Source: JAGDZR01 sp049115695 (GTDB lineage: Bacteria > Bacteroidota > Bacteroidia > Cytophagales > Cyclobacteriaceae). From it: 64,000 nucleotides of DNA. The notes beneath the pieces were generated by a model. The model saw only the letters and a list, made by a program, of their open reading frames with translations, was not told the origin of the DNA and did no database searches. Numbering within the stretch: the stretch's first letter is position 1; every line of letters begins with the position of its first letter. Below are positions 34,676 through 43,230 of this stretch, piece after piece. Position numbers and translations under genes: made by a program. The stretch is taken from assembly GCA_049115695.1 (NCBI GenBank), contig JAGDZR010000011.1, positions 310,001 through 374,000 of the forward strand, in the 5' to 3' direction.

Positions 34676-34727
34676 CTCTGAAGTAATAACATTTCCTCAA
34701 AATACTCATTATCAGCATTTTATAGTT

Positions 34728-34745
34728 TTGGCACTCCATTTGGCA
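34728..34745 (+). promoter_or_regulatory. Candidate sigma-54 (-24/-12) promoter
   Basis: TTGGCAC-TCCAT-TTGGCA matches the sigma-54 consensus TTGGCAC-N5-TTGCA except that the -12 box reads TTGGC rather than TTGC. It lies 31 bases before the permease ATG at 34777 and downstream of the tandem palindromes, so the regulator would act on it from the usual upstream position. The expected start of transcription is near 34755. Confidence 0.6.
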
Positions 34746-34776
34746 TTGACAGGTCGACAATCTAAATTGAAATACC

Positions 34777-37176
34777 ATGCTCTATAGTTTCATCATCACG
34801 ACTTTACGAAGTTTCAAAAAAAACAAATTCAATGTATTGGCCAACATCTTCGGACTCAGCATTGGTATCACTTGTTGTCTGGTCATTTATGCACTGCTAA
34901 AGCATGAATTAACTTTTGATAGCTTTCACAAAAATTCAGATAATATCTACCGAGTCTATCGTGAATACAGAGGAGATTTTGAAACCAGCTATTCTGCAAT
35001 TCTGCCTAACCCAACACCATGGGCATTGACTCAACAAAAGAATTATATCAAGGAGGTTATCCCAATGAGGGGTCCCAACACTGCAAGTGTTGAATTCAAT
35101 CTCGATGGTCAACATAAAATATTTATCCAAGAGGGCATTGTTTTCACTACCAGCGCTTTCTTAAATAATCTCGAGTTTCCCATACTTCAGGGCTCAGATC
35201 CCAGCGCGCTGGATGTACCCTATAAGTGTTTTATTACAGAGGAAGTGGCTCAAAAGTATTTCGGTGATCGTAACCCTATAGGTGAATTCATCACCTATGA
35301 TGAAGATAAAGATTTTGAAGTAGTAGGGATACTGGCAAACACACCTACCAATACAAATGTCCCTTTTGAAATGCTCGTATCATTCGAAACGATTCTTAAA
35401 ATCAATCCCGAGTTTATGAAGTACTGGGGCTCTACTTCAAATGCAACAGCATATGTGGTTCTTGAACCAGGTGATGACATTACAAAAGTTGAAGATGAAA
35501 TCAACCACATCGTAAAACCGAATTTTGGTGAAGATGGTAAAGAAAAATCAACATTTGGTATACAACCGCTGGCAGAGGTGCATACCGATACTAAATATGG
35601 GGATGGGGTAAATTATGCTGCGCCCACAGAAGTATTAGTCGGATTTGTGTTATTGGCATTCATTACGCTATTCGCTTCTATTCTTAACTTTATCAACCTT
35701 GCGACGGCCCAAGCGGTGCAACGCTCCAAAGAAATAGGTATCCGAAAAACACTAGGGTCCAGTAAGGCCAATCTGATCTGGCAGTTCCTGGGAGAAACTT
35801 ACATGATAGTCATCGTAAGTATTCTGATTGCATTCACCATTGGGCAGGTGTTCATTCAGGAGTTCAATGCATTTCTCAGTATGATTTCATTTGAGATCGG
35901 GTATGATTTTACAACCGTCATATTCGCCATCCTGCTAAGCGTAGTGGTGACAGGCCTTGCTGGAATTTATCCTGCCCTTATTCTAGGTGGTTATAATCCA
36001 ATAGATGCACTGAATAATCAAGTATCTCTTCACCGCGGATCGGGCAATGGATTCCTCCGAAAAGGGTTGGTCATCGCTCAGTTTGTAGTAGCCAATTTAC
36101 TCATCATCATTACGATCATTGTATCCTCTCAAATGACCTTTGTGAAAACAGCAGATCTTGGATTTGATAGGGAGAACATTATCCAAGTTGATCTCCCAGA
36201 CAGGCTCAATGACAAAGCGCATTTAATTAAAGCAGAGTTTGAAAAATTAAGTTTTGTAGTTGGTGCAACTCAGTGCATAGGAGCACCCCAAGCCAATTCC
36301 AATTGGTCGACTAATTATAAAATAAATAATATCGAGCAAAACGATGAAATGCACACACTAGTGAAATTTGCTGATGAGGACTATCTCGATGTATTCAAAA
36401 TTCCTTTGCTTCGTGGGAGGTATTTCAATAATTCCTACACAAGTGACACCACTATGAAACTGGTGGTCTCCGAAGAATTTCTGCAGAGAACTGGCATTCA
36501 TATCGACTCAGCGATTGGTGCCAACGTCGAATTCATGGGAGATTGGAAAGGAAATATAATTGGGGTTGTAAAGGACTATCATGTGTGGGGGTTACAGGAA
36601 GCCATTCAACCTTCGATGATGCTCTATAGGCCCGAAAACATGGGACAAATTGATTTGAAAGTGGCTTCAAATCAATTTGACAAGTACCTGCCCGAAATCG
36701 AAAAGGTTTTCAGATCATTCGGACCCAATGAATACTTTCAGAGCTCAATACTCTCTCACAGTATTGAAGAAAATTATATCGTAGAAAATCTGATTTACAA
36801 CACCTTCAGAATCTTTGCCGTCTTGGCTATTTTAATTGGCATATTCGGCATGTATGGTCTGGTTTCCTTCATGGCAACCAAGAATAACAAGAGCATAAGC
36901 ATTCGTAAAGTATTTGGCGCCTCGATATCTAGCATCATGATAATATTCAGTCGCGAATTCATCATATTAACTGTTGTGGCATTTTGCATTGCCGCACCCG
37001 TCGGTTTTTGGGTTTGTCAGGAATTTCTCAATGGTTTTAAATACCGTATTGACATTACTTTTGGATTCTTTGTCATCTCAATTGTCATCAGTTTGATCAT
37101 CACAATCTTTACTGTGGGTTATAAGACCTTTCAGACAGCTATCAAAAATCCGGTGGACACTTTAAGATATGAATAA
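34777..37176 (+). CDS. MacB/FtsX-type permease, predicted sigma-54 target
   Basis: A 799-residue permease with the same layout as its paralogues: N-terminal helix (IFGLSIGITCCLVIYALLKH), MacB_PCD domain, FtsX unit with VQRSKEIGIRKTLGSSKANL, second periplasmic domain, second FtsX unit with NKSISIRKVFGASISSIMII, ending NPVDTLRYE. No prefix domain, no PadR partner. It is divergent from the kinase/regulator pair, with enhancer-like palindromes and a -24/-12 promoter in the shared gap. It is probably the output of the two-component system; the cargo and the ATPase partner are unknown. Confidence 0.92.
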   Translation: MLYSFIITTLRSFKKNKFNVLANIFGLSIGITCCLVIYALLKHELTFDSFHKNSDNIYRVYREYRGDFETSYSAILPNPTPWALTQQKNYIKEVIPMRGPNTASVEFNLDGQHKIFIQEGIVFTTSAFLNNLEFPILQGSDPSALDVPYKCFITEEVAQKYFGDRNPIGEFITYDEDKDFEVVGILANTPTNTNVPFEMLVSFETILKINPEFMKYWGSTSNATAYVVLEPGDDITKVEDEINHIVKPNFGEDGKEKSTFGIQPLAEVHTDTKYGDGVNYAAPTEVLVGFVLLAFITLFASILNFINLATAQAVQRSKEIGIRKTLGSSKANLIWQFLGETYMIVIVSILIAFTIGQVFIQEFNAFLSMISFEIGYDFTTVIFAILLSVVVTGLAGIYPALILGGYNPIDALNNQVSLHRGSGNGFLRKGLVIAQFVVANLLIIITIIVSSQMTFVKTADLGFDRENIIQVDLPDRLNDKAHLIKAEFEKLSFVVGATQCIGAPQANSNWSTNYKINNIEQNDEMHTLVKFADEDYLDVFKIPLLRGRYFNNSYTSDTTMKLVVSEEFLQRTGIHIDSAIGANVEFMGDWKGNIIGVVKDYHVWGLQEAIQPSMMLYRPENMGQIDLKVASNQFDKYLPEIEKVFRSFGPNEYFQSSILSHSIEENYIVENLIYNTFRIFAVLAILIGIFGMYGLVSFMATKNNKSISIRKVFGASISSIMIIFSREFIILTVVAFCIAAPVGFWVCQEFLNGFKYRIDITFGFFVISIVISLIITIFTVGYKTFQTAIKNPVDTLRYE

Positions 37177-37227
37177 GTCCGTTCGTTAAGCCGGACAAGG
37201 TAACAAGTTGAAGGACATTTAAAAATG

Positions 37228-37545
37228 TCAGTCCAGGATTACCAGACAAGCCAAGTCTACGGTAAACGCTCTACATGCATTTTCTTCGGGTAAATCCTTT
37301 AGTTCATATTCTACCTCTGTAGGATAGTCAAGTGAATCCAATGTGGCTCGATAAGCGGAAGCATAATTAATATTAACTGTATCCCCTTCTGCTGTTCGTA
37401 GGAACCAGCCTCCCCCGCATATCCATTTGGAGTAATCCTTTCTTAGTACCGTTCCCTGCTTTGAACAGATGCCTACAGTTTCATTTTCATCAGTATTACA
37501 GCTGATAAGTAAAAGAGTTATGAGGATCAACGCGATGGTCTTCAT
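37228..37545 (-). CDS. Small lipoprotein, Cys-containing
   Basis: A 105-residue lipoprotein (MKTIALILITLLLISCNTDE, lipobox LISC). The short mature part has five Cys including the lipid-anchored one (GICSKQG, SKWICGGGWF, NACRAFTVDLACLV), probably paired as disulfides in the periplasm, and ends VDLACLVILD. No family known. Convergent with the upstream permease; the gap contains small hairpins. Confidence 0.55.
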   Translation of the reverse strand: MKTIALILITLLLISCNTDENETVGICSKQGTVLRKDYSKWICGGGWFLRTAEGDTVNINYASAYRATLDSLDYPTEVEYELKDLPEENACRAFTVDLACLVILD

Positions 37546-37917
37546 AGTGATTCAATTGATTGTCCATGCAATCGCAAGAATCATACCGGTTCTTCTTCCT
37601 ATTCCATTTGTCTTCGTTTGCAGAAGAGAGTGCTGCTATTGACGAAATGGTCAAAAGGTCTGTCCTTATGCTCGAAATGTATCATTCAATTCAGTCTGGC
37701 GACTATTCTTTAGTGTTGGCAGGTCGCGTCACTGCGTTCGCGATGACGCACGATTATCAGACACAGTCAAAATATTAATAATGGTTGATTGCGAGCGAAG
37801 CGAAGCAATTCTCCTTGCGTAAGAGGTTAAAATCTAACAAGTAAGGATTTGCTTAACGACACTTCGAAATAGATATGATGTCATACCGAGTGTAGCGTAA
37901 TTTATTCTGATTTCTTA
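37546..37917. repeat. Gene-poor gap with degenerate dispersed-repeat debris
   Basis: A 372-base stretch with no plausible gene. Two segments look like fragments of a repeat: GGTCGCGTCACTGCGTTCG at about 37723 with CGCGATGACGCACG following, and GATTGCGAGCGAAGCGAAGC at about 37787. A third, GTCATACCGAGTGTAGCGTA, is near 37881. Similar words (TTGCGAGCGAAGCGAAGCAATC, TCGCGATGACG) occur in dispersed intergenic repeats of many Bacteroidota as I recall them. They sit right before the decayed permease tail, suggesting rearrangement there. Confidence 0.45.
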
Positions 37918-38229
37918 TTGAATTCAATAGAGAAGGACAAGTGTGGTACTCATATTGTTTGCATTTATGAGGAAAACAATATGATAATGTTTACGCCATA
38001 CGGGCTGGAGTTCTTGATCCTACAAGGGATTGTCAACTTGATTGCCTGGCCAATAGCTTATTTTATCATGGATGCATATCTCAACAATTTTGCATCAAGG
38101 ATAGATATTGGGGTATTGTTATTTGTTGCCGCAGGAACGCTTGTTCTTTTGAAAGCCGTTATTACAGTGGATTACAAAACTTTAATTACCGCCAAATCGA
38201 ATCCGGTAAAAGCATTGAGGTATGAGTAA
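37918..38229 (+). pseudogene. C-terminal remnant of an FtsX-type permease
   Basis: An open frame of 103 codons without an ATG at its head (the first codon is TTG). From about residue 30 it matches only the last membrane segments of the FtsX permeases next door: LEFLILQGIVNLIAWPIAYF, a helix, DAYLNNFASRIDIG, a further helix, and the tail SNPVKALRYE that all four intact permeases share in form. The rest of the protein is missing, and the N-terminal 25 residues are unlike any permease. It is therefore the last eighth of a lost fifth permease gene. Confidence 0.85.
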
Positions 38230-38296
38230 ATACATGCCTCATTTTAAGTGGGGGTAGCTCTTTTCATTGACCCACCCCCAACCCTCGTGGGAAGGA

Positions 38297-40933
38297 TTAT
38301 TCATTCCTTAAGGTATCCACAGGATTGCAACTGGCAGCTTTTATAGTCCTTGAGCTAATGGTCAACATGGCAACTACAAATGAAACCAGCAATGCCAGCA
38401 CAAATGGTGTCCAGGTCAGGTCGATTTGATAGGCAAAATCCGCCAACCACTGATCCATGAGATACCAAGCCAGCGGTACGGACAATAAAACAGCACCCAA
38501 AAACAACTTAAAGAAATCATAGGAGAGAATGGTCACTATTTGAGAAATGCTTGCTCCCATCACCTTTCTGATGCCAATTTCTTTAGTGCGTTGTGTAATG
38601 CTGTACATTGTCAAACCAAAAAGACCAAGACATGCCACCAACACTGCCAATCCACTAAAAATCGTAAAAACCTGACCAAATCTTTGATCTTCTTCATACT
38701 GTGTATTAAAGTGACGATCGATAAACTTGTAGACCATTGGTCTGTGAGGATACAGTTGATTCCATTTACTTTCTATATCAAGCAAGGTTGACCGGTAATC
38801 AGATGTGTTAAGCTCCATGGTAATCATCGAAGTATTTTGAGGTGTGCTATACCGAAGTGCCAATGGTTCAATCTTATTATGCAATGATTGGTAGTTAAAA
38901 TCTTTTACCACACCAATCACCTTGCCCACTCTTCCCCATTGATCAAATGGTTTTCCGATAATTTCATTGACATCATTATAACCATACAGTTTGGCCGCCG
39001 CTTCATTTATAATCAACGCATTAGCACTATCCAGTGGAAAATCTTTCGAATAATTTCTACCTGCAGCCATTTCCATTTCAAAAACAGGAATAAAATCCTC
39101 ATTGATCTCATACATCGCCGGAGCATATGCCACCATTTCTCCTGACGGCCCTTCAATTTCCGTCCCACCATTTGGGAAAAAGTGACCAGGGACAGCTCGT
39201 GAAATGGCAATTGACTTAACGGCTGGAAGCGAGTAGAACTCATTTCGCATGCGATCAAGTGACCGCTGTACTTTCATGTCCCAACCAAAATCTATTACGA
39301 TTTTATTCGATGGGTTAAAACCCAGGTCATGGTCTTTCAAATGGTCCAATTGAGAACTTACAACAATCGTCCCAACTAGCAAGATGATGGATATGCTGAA
39401 CTGAAGTACTACCAACGACTTTCGAAGAAATACACCTCGTGAGGAATTTTTAAAAGCGCCCTTCAGGACGACAACCGGTTTGTATTGTGAAATGACCATC
39501 GCAGGATATAATCCAGATATAAGGCCCAGCATCATCAGACTAGCTAGTGCAAGACCAACTGCTTCAAAACTCATCATCCAGTCAGGGGTCAAAGGTTTAC
39601 CGGATAGCGCCGCTAGAAATGGCATGCTAATGGAAATGAATCCGATAGCCAAAATGCCCGAGAAAATGGACACCAGGATCGCTTCAATTAAAAATTGAAA
39701 GATCAGATTTTCACGGGTTGATCCAATGGTTTTACGAATAGCAACCTCCTTAGCTCGCTCAACAGCACGAGCAGTGGATAAATTCATAAAATTGATACAT
39801 GCAATCAATAGAATGAAAATTGCTACGCTCGACAAAATATAAATTGAAGTAATACTGCCAATCGCGCCCGGAGGTCTAGCCGCCTCAGACTTGAGATAGG
39901 CATCCGCCATCGGTTCAAACTTGATAGAATAACCTCCCCAGTCGCTTATATACTTGTCTAAAAAGTCACGTGCTCGAGATTCCATATCCCCAATGTTAGC
40001 ATGCTCTTGAACAGTGAAATAGGTGTAGAAATCCACGTACCCCCATGACTCGAATATTTGCGGCCTAAAGTCATGAAAGGTGCTCATAGAGATCATTCCA
40101 TCAAAATTGAAATGAGAATTAGTGGGTATGTCTTCCACGATCGCAGAAACAATCAGTCTATCCGTTTCATCAATAATCATTTCCTGACCAATTGGGTTTT
40201 CGTTTCCAAAATATTTTTTAGCCATAGATTCAGTCAGTACAATGGTATATGGTTTGATTAATGCATCCTGAGCGTCACCAGCAAGCACTTTGAAATCGAA
40301 TATTTCAAACATTGATGAGTCACCAAAAACAACATTCTTTTCCATAAATACATTGTTTTTGAACTGAAATAAAAAATCCATTGGGCTTGTGAATCGAACA
40401 TAGTTTGTGACTTCCGGATAATCATTGATCATCGTTGGACCAACCATTGAATTGCCCCAAACCTGGTAATCGCTTAGCGGAACATTGGGTTGTTCTTCGG
40501 CGGCCTCATTGCTTCTATATGAATGAAGCACACGGTAGATCTCCTTTTCATGAAAATTGTCATACGACAACTCATGCATGACATAAGTGAGTATCAATAA
40601 GCAGCTTGCAATACCAACTGCCAATCCTGAGATATTGAGAAATGAAAATGTCTTGTATCGCATCATGTTACGAATACTGACTTTGAAATAATTCTTGAAC
40701 ATACCGTAATAATTGAGTTTTTGAGTTCCTTCTATTTTTTTGATCAGTGTAGGTCTTAGTACTTTAAGCGCTCCTAATTGGTAGTTCTTGCGAGCTGTTC
40801 TCTTTCCCTTTGTATCCAAGTCATCATAAAAGATTTCTTCAAGATCACCTGTAACTTCTTCGAAATAATGATCCTTAAGCAACCATTTCAATATTTGATC
40901 TGGCCACTGAGGTGGGCGTGTTAACTCGTCCAT
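38297..40933 (-). CDS. MacB/FtsX-type permease with prefix domain
   Basis: An 878-residue permease. Residues 1-75 are the PadR-linked prefix (HYFEEVTGDLEEIFYDDLD, ALKVLRPTLIKKIEG), then a first helix, periplasmic MacB_PCD, an FtsX unit with VERAKEVAIRKTIGSTREN, a second periplasmic domain, and a second FtsX unit with TKEIGIRKVMGASISQIVTI, ending NPVDTLRNE. The start at 40933 overlaps the PadR gene stop by 13 bases, so translation is coupled. It resembles the 16309-18900 permease in order and prefix; the operons are paralogous. Confidence 0.92.
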   Translation of the reverse strand: MDELTRPPQWPDQILKWLLKDHYFEEVTGDLEEIFYDDLDTKGKRTARKNYQLGALKVLRPTLIKKIEGTQKLNYYGMFKNYFKVSIRNMMRYKTFSFLNISGLAVGIASCLLILTYVMHELSYDNFHEKEIYRVLHSYRSNEAAEEQPNVPLSDYQVWGNSMVGPTMINDYPEVTNYVRFTSPMDFLFQFKNNVFMEKNVVFGDSSMFEIFDFKVLAGDAQDALIKPYTIVLTESMAKKYFGNENPIGQEMIIDETDRLIVSAIVEDIPTNSHFNFDGMISMSTFHDFRPQIFESWGYVDFYTYFTVQEHANIGDMESRARDFLDKYISDWGGYSIKFEPMADAYLKSEAARPPGAIGSITSIYILSSVAIFILLIACINFMNLSTARAVERAKEVAIRKTIGSTRENLIFQFLIEAILVSIFSGILAIGFISISMPFLAALSGKPLTPDWMMSFEAVGLALASLMMLGLISGLYPAMVISQYKPVVVLKGAFKNSSRGVFLRKSLVVLQFSISIILLVGTIVVSSQLDHLKDHDLGFNPSNKIVIDFGWDMKVQRSLDRMRNEFYSLPAVKSIAISRAVPGHFFPNGGTEIEGPSGEMVAYAPAMYEINEDFIPVFEMEMAAGRNYSKDFPLDSANALIINEAAAKLYGYNDVNEIIGKPFDQWGRVGKVIGVVKDFNYQSLHNKIEPLALRYSTPQNTSMITMELNTSDYRSTLLDIESKWNQLYPHRPMVYKFIDRHFNTQYEEDQRFGQVFTIFSGLAVLVACLGLFGLTMYSITQRTKEIGIRKVMGASISQIVTILSYDFFKLFLGAVLLSVPLAWYLMDQWLADFAYQIDLTWTPFVLALLVSFVVAMLTISSRTIKAASCNPVDTLRNE

Positions 40934-41268
40934 ATAATTTGAAGTTCATTTGCCCATTTTGGCATGGCTTCCCACAATCTCGCCCTTACATCTTTCATTT
41001 CCTGAAGTGTCCTTCTAGCTTCTGGTGTAGCGGTGTAGATGCGCTTACGCTTCCCTCCTCTTCGTGCGGATGCCTCACCAAACGCTGAAGTCAGAAATCC
41101 CTTTTCTTCCATTCGCTTCAATGCAGACTGGATCGATCCCACACTTAAGGTCTCACTTAATCTTTCCTCCAACTCACGCTTGATCTCCACACCATAGGCT
41201 TCTTGTTGCAATACGACTACCGTCATCAATACGAGTTCTTCAAATTCTCCGAGTTTGGTCTTCTTCAT
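40921..41268 (-). CDS. PadR-family regulator of the fourth permease operon
   Basis: A 115-residue winged-helix repressor, paralogue of that at 18902-19240: KTKLGEFEELVLMTVVVLQ, LSVGSIQSALKRMEEKGFL and RRGGKRKRIYTATPEARRTL align without gaps. It overlaps the downstream permease by 13 bases. The pair of direct repeats upstream (41277-41327) is the candidate operator. The two PadR proteins have almost the same wing but differ in the recognition helix (VGAMRTALNRL versus VGSIQSALKRM), matching the different repeat words before each operon. Confidence 0.92.
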   Translation of the reverse strand: MKKTKLGEFEELVLMTVVVLQQEAYGVEIKRELEERLSETLSVGSIQSALKRMEEKGFLTSAFGEASARRGGKRKRIYTATPEARRTLQEMKDVRARLWEAMPKWANELQIIWTS

Positions 41269-41276
41269 GATTATAT

Positions 41277-41327
41277 TATTCGTAATTGCAGTAAATATAG
41301 TTACATTATTTTATTCGTAACTGCAGT
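41277..41327 (-). promoter_or_regulatory. Candidate PadR operator: direct repeats
   Basis: Two near-identical 16-base copies, TATTCGTAATTGCAGT (41277-41292) and TATTCGTAACTGCAGT (41312-41327), 35 bases apart, with GTTAC (41300-41304) and GTAAC (41317-41321) forming an inverted pair across the second copy. They begin 9 bases upstream of the PadR start and would cover its promoter. Like the block at 19243-19298, but with a different word. Confidence 0.5.
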
Positions 41328-41550
41328 TTTTATGATAAAACTAATTAGCCCGAGATCTTCAGTTGAAGAACATCCTTATTATTGAAAATATCAGTGGAGG
41401 CAAAATCGGATCGTTATGATGGCATAACTAACTACAACTATTTTGTGATAATGATCTCAAAATGATCTGGATGCAAAAAGATCGAGTACGACTATCCCGT
41501 AGCTGTGATCAACAAATTATCCAAATGTCTGGTTTTGGACCTTCGGTTCT

Positions 41551-41718
41551 CTACTCTTTTCTTTTGTAAAAGAAGCCTGTGATAATGCCTATAGCGAGAA
41601 TGACGAAACCTACTACTGCTGTAGTCTTGTTTTGATAAATTTCCAACAAGTGTAAAAACACAAAGATCAGTGCGACAATCTGACTAATTATCAGCACCAT
41701 TTTCCATAAATCATTCAT
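41551..41718 (-). CDS. Small two-helix membrane protein
   Basis: A 55-residue open frame missed by length filters. It starts at the ATG at 41718, overlapping the stop of the upstream gene as ATGA (41715-41718), which supports real translation. It reads MNDLWKMVLIISQIVALIFV at its head, has two hydrophobic helices (about residues 7-25 and 33-51) and ends in a positive tail (FFYKRKE). It may be an accessory membrane peptide of the upstream exported protein. No homologue can be named. Confidence 0.6.
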   Translation of the reverse strand: MNDLWKMVLIISQIVALIFVFLHLLEIYQNKTTAVVGFVILAIGIITGFFYKRKE

Positions 41719-42293
41719 TTACATCGATCATTATAAAAGTCCGCCATATGTTCCAAGTCAGCTGGTTTGAAATCTTTACTTTCAATTAATGCGACAAGAT
41801 GTGGACAATCCTTGAAATATTCTATTATTAAGGGTCGTTTTCTCATACCAATCGGTTTCCAGCCATCTTCTCCCTTCTTTTGAAGCACAGTATCAACATG
41901 TGGTATCATCACGACTGAGCCGGGTCCTGTTGACATTGGTACAGAGTAATGATGCTTGAAAACATCTATCCAGTCACCTACTGACACTTTTTGAAGAAAA
42001 ATAGCTCTACGGCCAAGCATGACTGAAACCATCGAGTATTCATGCCCTCTCAATTCAAAATAAATGGCATTGATATTTTCTGGCCTGGCGACTTGTTTAA
42101 CCCCTGCTTCATCAAGGTATTTAACTTTTTGCTGTAGCTGCTCTACATTGATGCGATCAGCCAACAAGCCTTTTCTGACTATAAAAGTAACTTCTTTCAC
42201 TTCACCACCAGAAGTGATGGTTCCTTTGACTTTCAGGGCGGCCACCTCCAGAGTAAGGCACGACAGCAGGACAAATGCATAGAGCGGTTTCAT
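41715..42293 (-). CDS. Exported protein, unknown function
   Basis: A 192-residue protein; the start at 42293 (ATG) gives the signal peptide KPLYAFVLLSCLTLEVAALK, whereas the upstream codon is TTG. The mature part begins with a beta-rich GTITSGGEVKEVTFIVRKG, contains HEYSMVSVMLGRRAIFLQ and ends with a Cys/His-containing helix tail (FKDCPHLVALIESKDFKPAD). It is coupled to the small membrane protein by a 4-base overlap. No family recognised. Confidence 0.62.
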   Translation of the reverse strand: MKPLYAFVLLSCLTLEVAALKVKGTITSGGEVKEVTFIVRKGLLADRINVEQLQQKVKYLDEAGVKQVARPENINAIYFELRGHEYSMVSVMLGRRAIFLQKVSVGDWIDVFKHHYSVPMSTGPGSVVMIPHVDTVLQKKGEDGWKPIGMRKRPLIIEYFKDCPHLVALIESKDFKPADLEHMADFYNDRCK

Positions 42294-42345
42294 GAGCAAT
42301 TGATTTGAATGGATTTGAGATTACCTGCCGCAAAAAATGGACCAA

Positions 42346-42909
42346 CTATTTTTCTTCTTTCATCAATTCCGCTGCTTTAAGAATTAACTCAGGCTCGGGT
42401 CGGACTTTGTAATTTGAATTGACATAGCTGAATTGCACTAACCCATCAGTATCAACCATGTATATGGCCGGAACAGGCAAAACCCTTCCTTTTTTATCTT
42501 TAAAAACAAGGCCCATTTGCGTAATAAATTCGGTGGTTTTGTCTGAATATACCTGATAGGTTAACTCATTATTGTCAATGGTTTCCCTCATATCAGTCGG
42601 AGTATCCGGACTAATTGCTACTATCTGAAAACCCAGGTTTCTTATTGCCTCTTCAGCCATCTGAAGACCGGCTAGTTGTTTGTTGCAATACGGACACCAG
42701 CTTCCTCTATAGATAATAAACAAGGTTGGTTTTGACTTAACCAGTTCTCTCACCGTAATTGGTTCATCTTCTAGATTATAAAGTGTGGCATCTGGCATTT
42801 CCTCACCGATGAGGATTGGACTTATTTCAGTTGGATCAGTCAACAGCGTTTGGCCAAATCCACTAAAGGAAATTAGCAGAAGCACACCGACTATTTGCAG
42901 GCTTTTCAT
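42346..42909 (-). CDS. Exported peroxiredoxin-like (AhpC/TSA) protein
   Basis: A 187-residue thioredoxin-fold protein with a signal peptide (MKSLQIVGVLLLISFSGFGQ), so it acts in the periplasm or at the surface. The AhpC/TSA core has the redox motif RGSWCPYCNKQLAGLQ (CPYC), IVAISPDTPTDM and a conserved AIYMVDTDGLVQFSYV. The CxxC form suits a thiol-disulfide or peroxiredoxin-like oxidoreductase. It stands 53 bases upstream of the previous leftward gene; whether they share a transcript is open. Confidence 0.85.
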   Translation of the reverse strand: MKSLQIVGVLLLISFSGFGQTLLTDPTEISPILIGEEMPDATLYNLEDEPITVRELVKSKPTLFIIYRGSWCPYCNKQLAGLQMAEEAIRNLGFQIVAISPDTPTDMRETIDNNELTYQVYSDKTTEFITQMGLVFKDKKGRVLPVPAIYMVDTDGLVQFSYVNSNYKVRPEPELILKAAELMKEEK

Positions 42910-43230
42910 GGTACAGTAATTCTTTACAAAAATACGCTTTTTAGATTATCAACTATTCTTTTGGCTTGTGTAAGACTTGTTTGATTGCTTTGCAAACAGG
43001 ACAATTGAAGGTTTTTGCAAAAATGCAACCACCGTCAAAGCTTACGATCGCCTAGCAAAACCTTACAAGAAAGCGCAACGTCAATTCACATTTATGCCAT
43101 ACTGCACAGTCCAAATCCTACTATTCCACTATTTGGACATTACAACACTAAGCAGCTCACGCTCGATTTTACACCGACCAGCCAAGTACTTTTCTAAACA
43201 GCCTGAAAGAACGTCTGTTATCTGAATGCA
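42910..43230. other. Gap without a recognisable gene
   Basis: 321 bases between the LysR and peroxiredoxin-like genes. No plausible CDS. Two out-of-frame plus-strand stretches (GHYNTKQLTLDFTPTSQ at about 43133-43183 and LNSLKERLLSECINQ at about 43193-43238) read like protein and could be joined by one frameshift, hinting at a decayed gene that I cannot name. No repeat or RNA structure was seen. Confidence 0.3.

Noticed and set aside
37177..37229. Small hairpins GTCCG/CGGAC and GACATTT/AAATGTC after the third permease
   Set aside because: No T-tract, short stems; could arise by chance in an AT-rich gap between convergent genes.
38249..38280. TGGGGGT/ACCCCCA inverted repeat between fossil permease and fourth permease
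   Set aside because: 7-bp stem with an 18-base loop and no T-run on either strand; too weak to call a terminator.
42977..43225. 82-codon plus-strand frame in the LysR/peroxiredoxin gap
   Set aside because: Low-complexity composition, no start context and no family motif; not listed as a gene.
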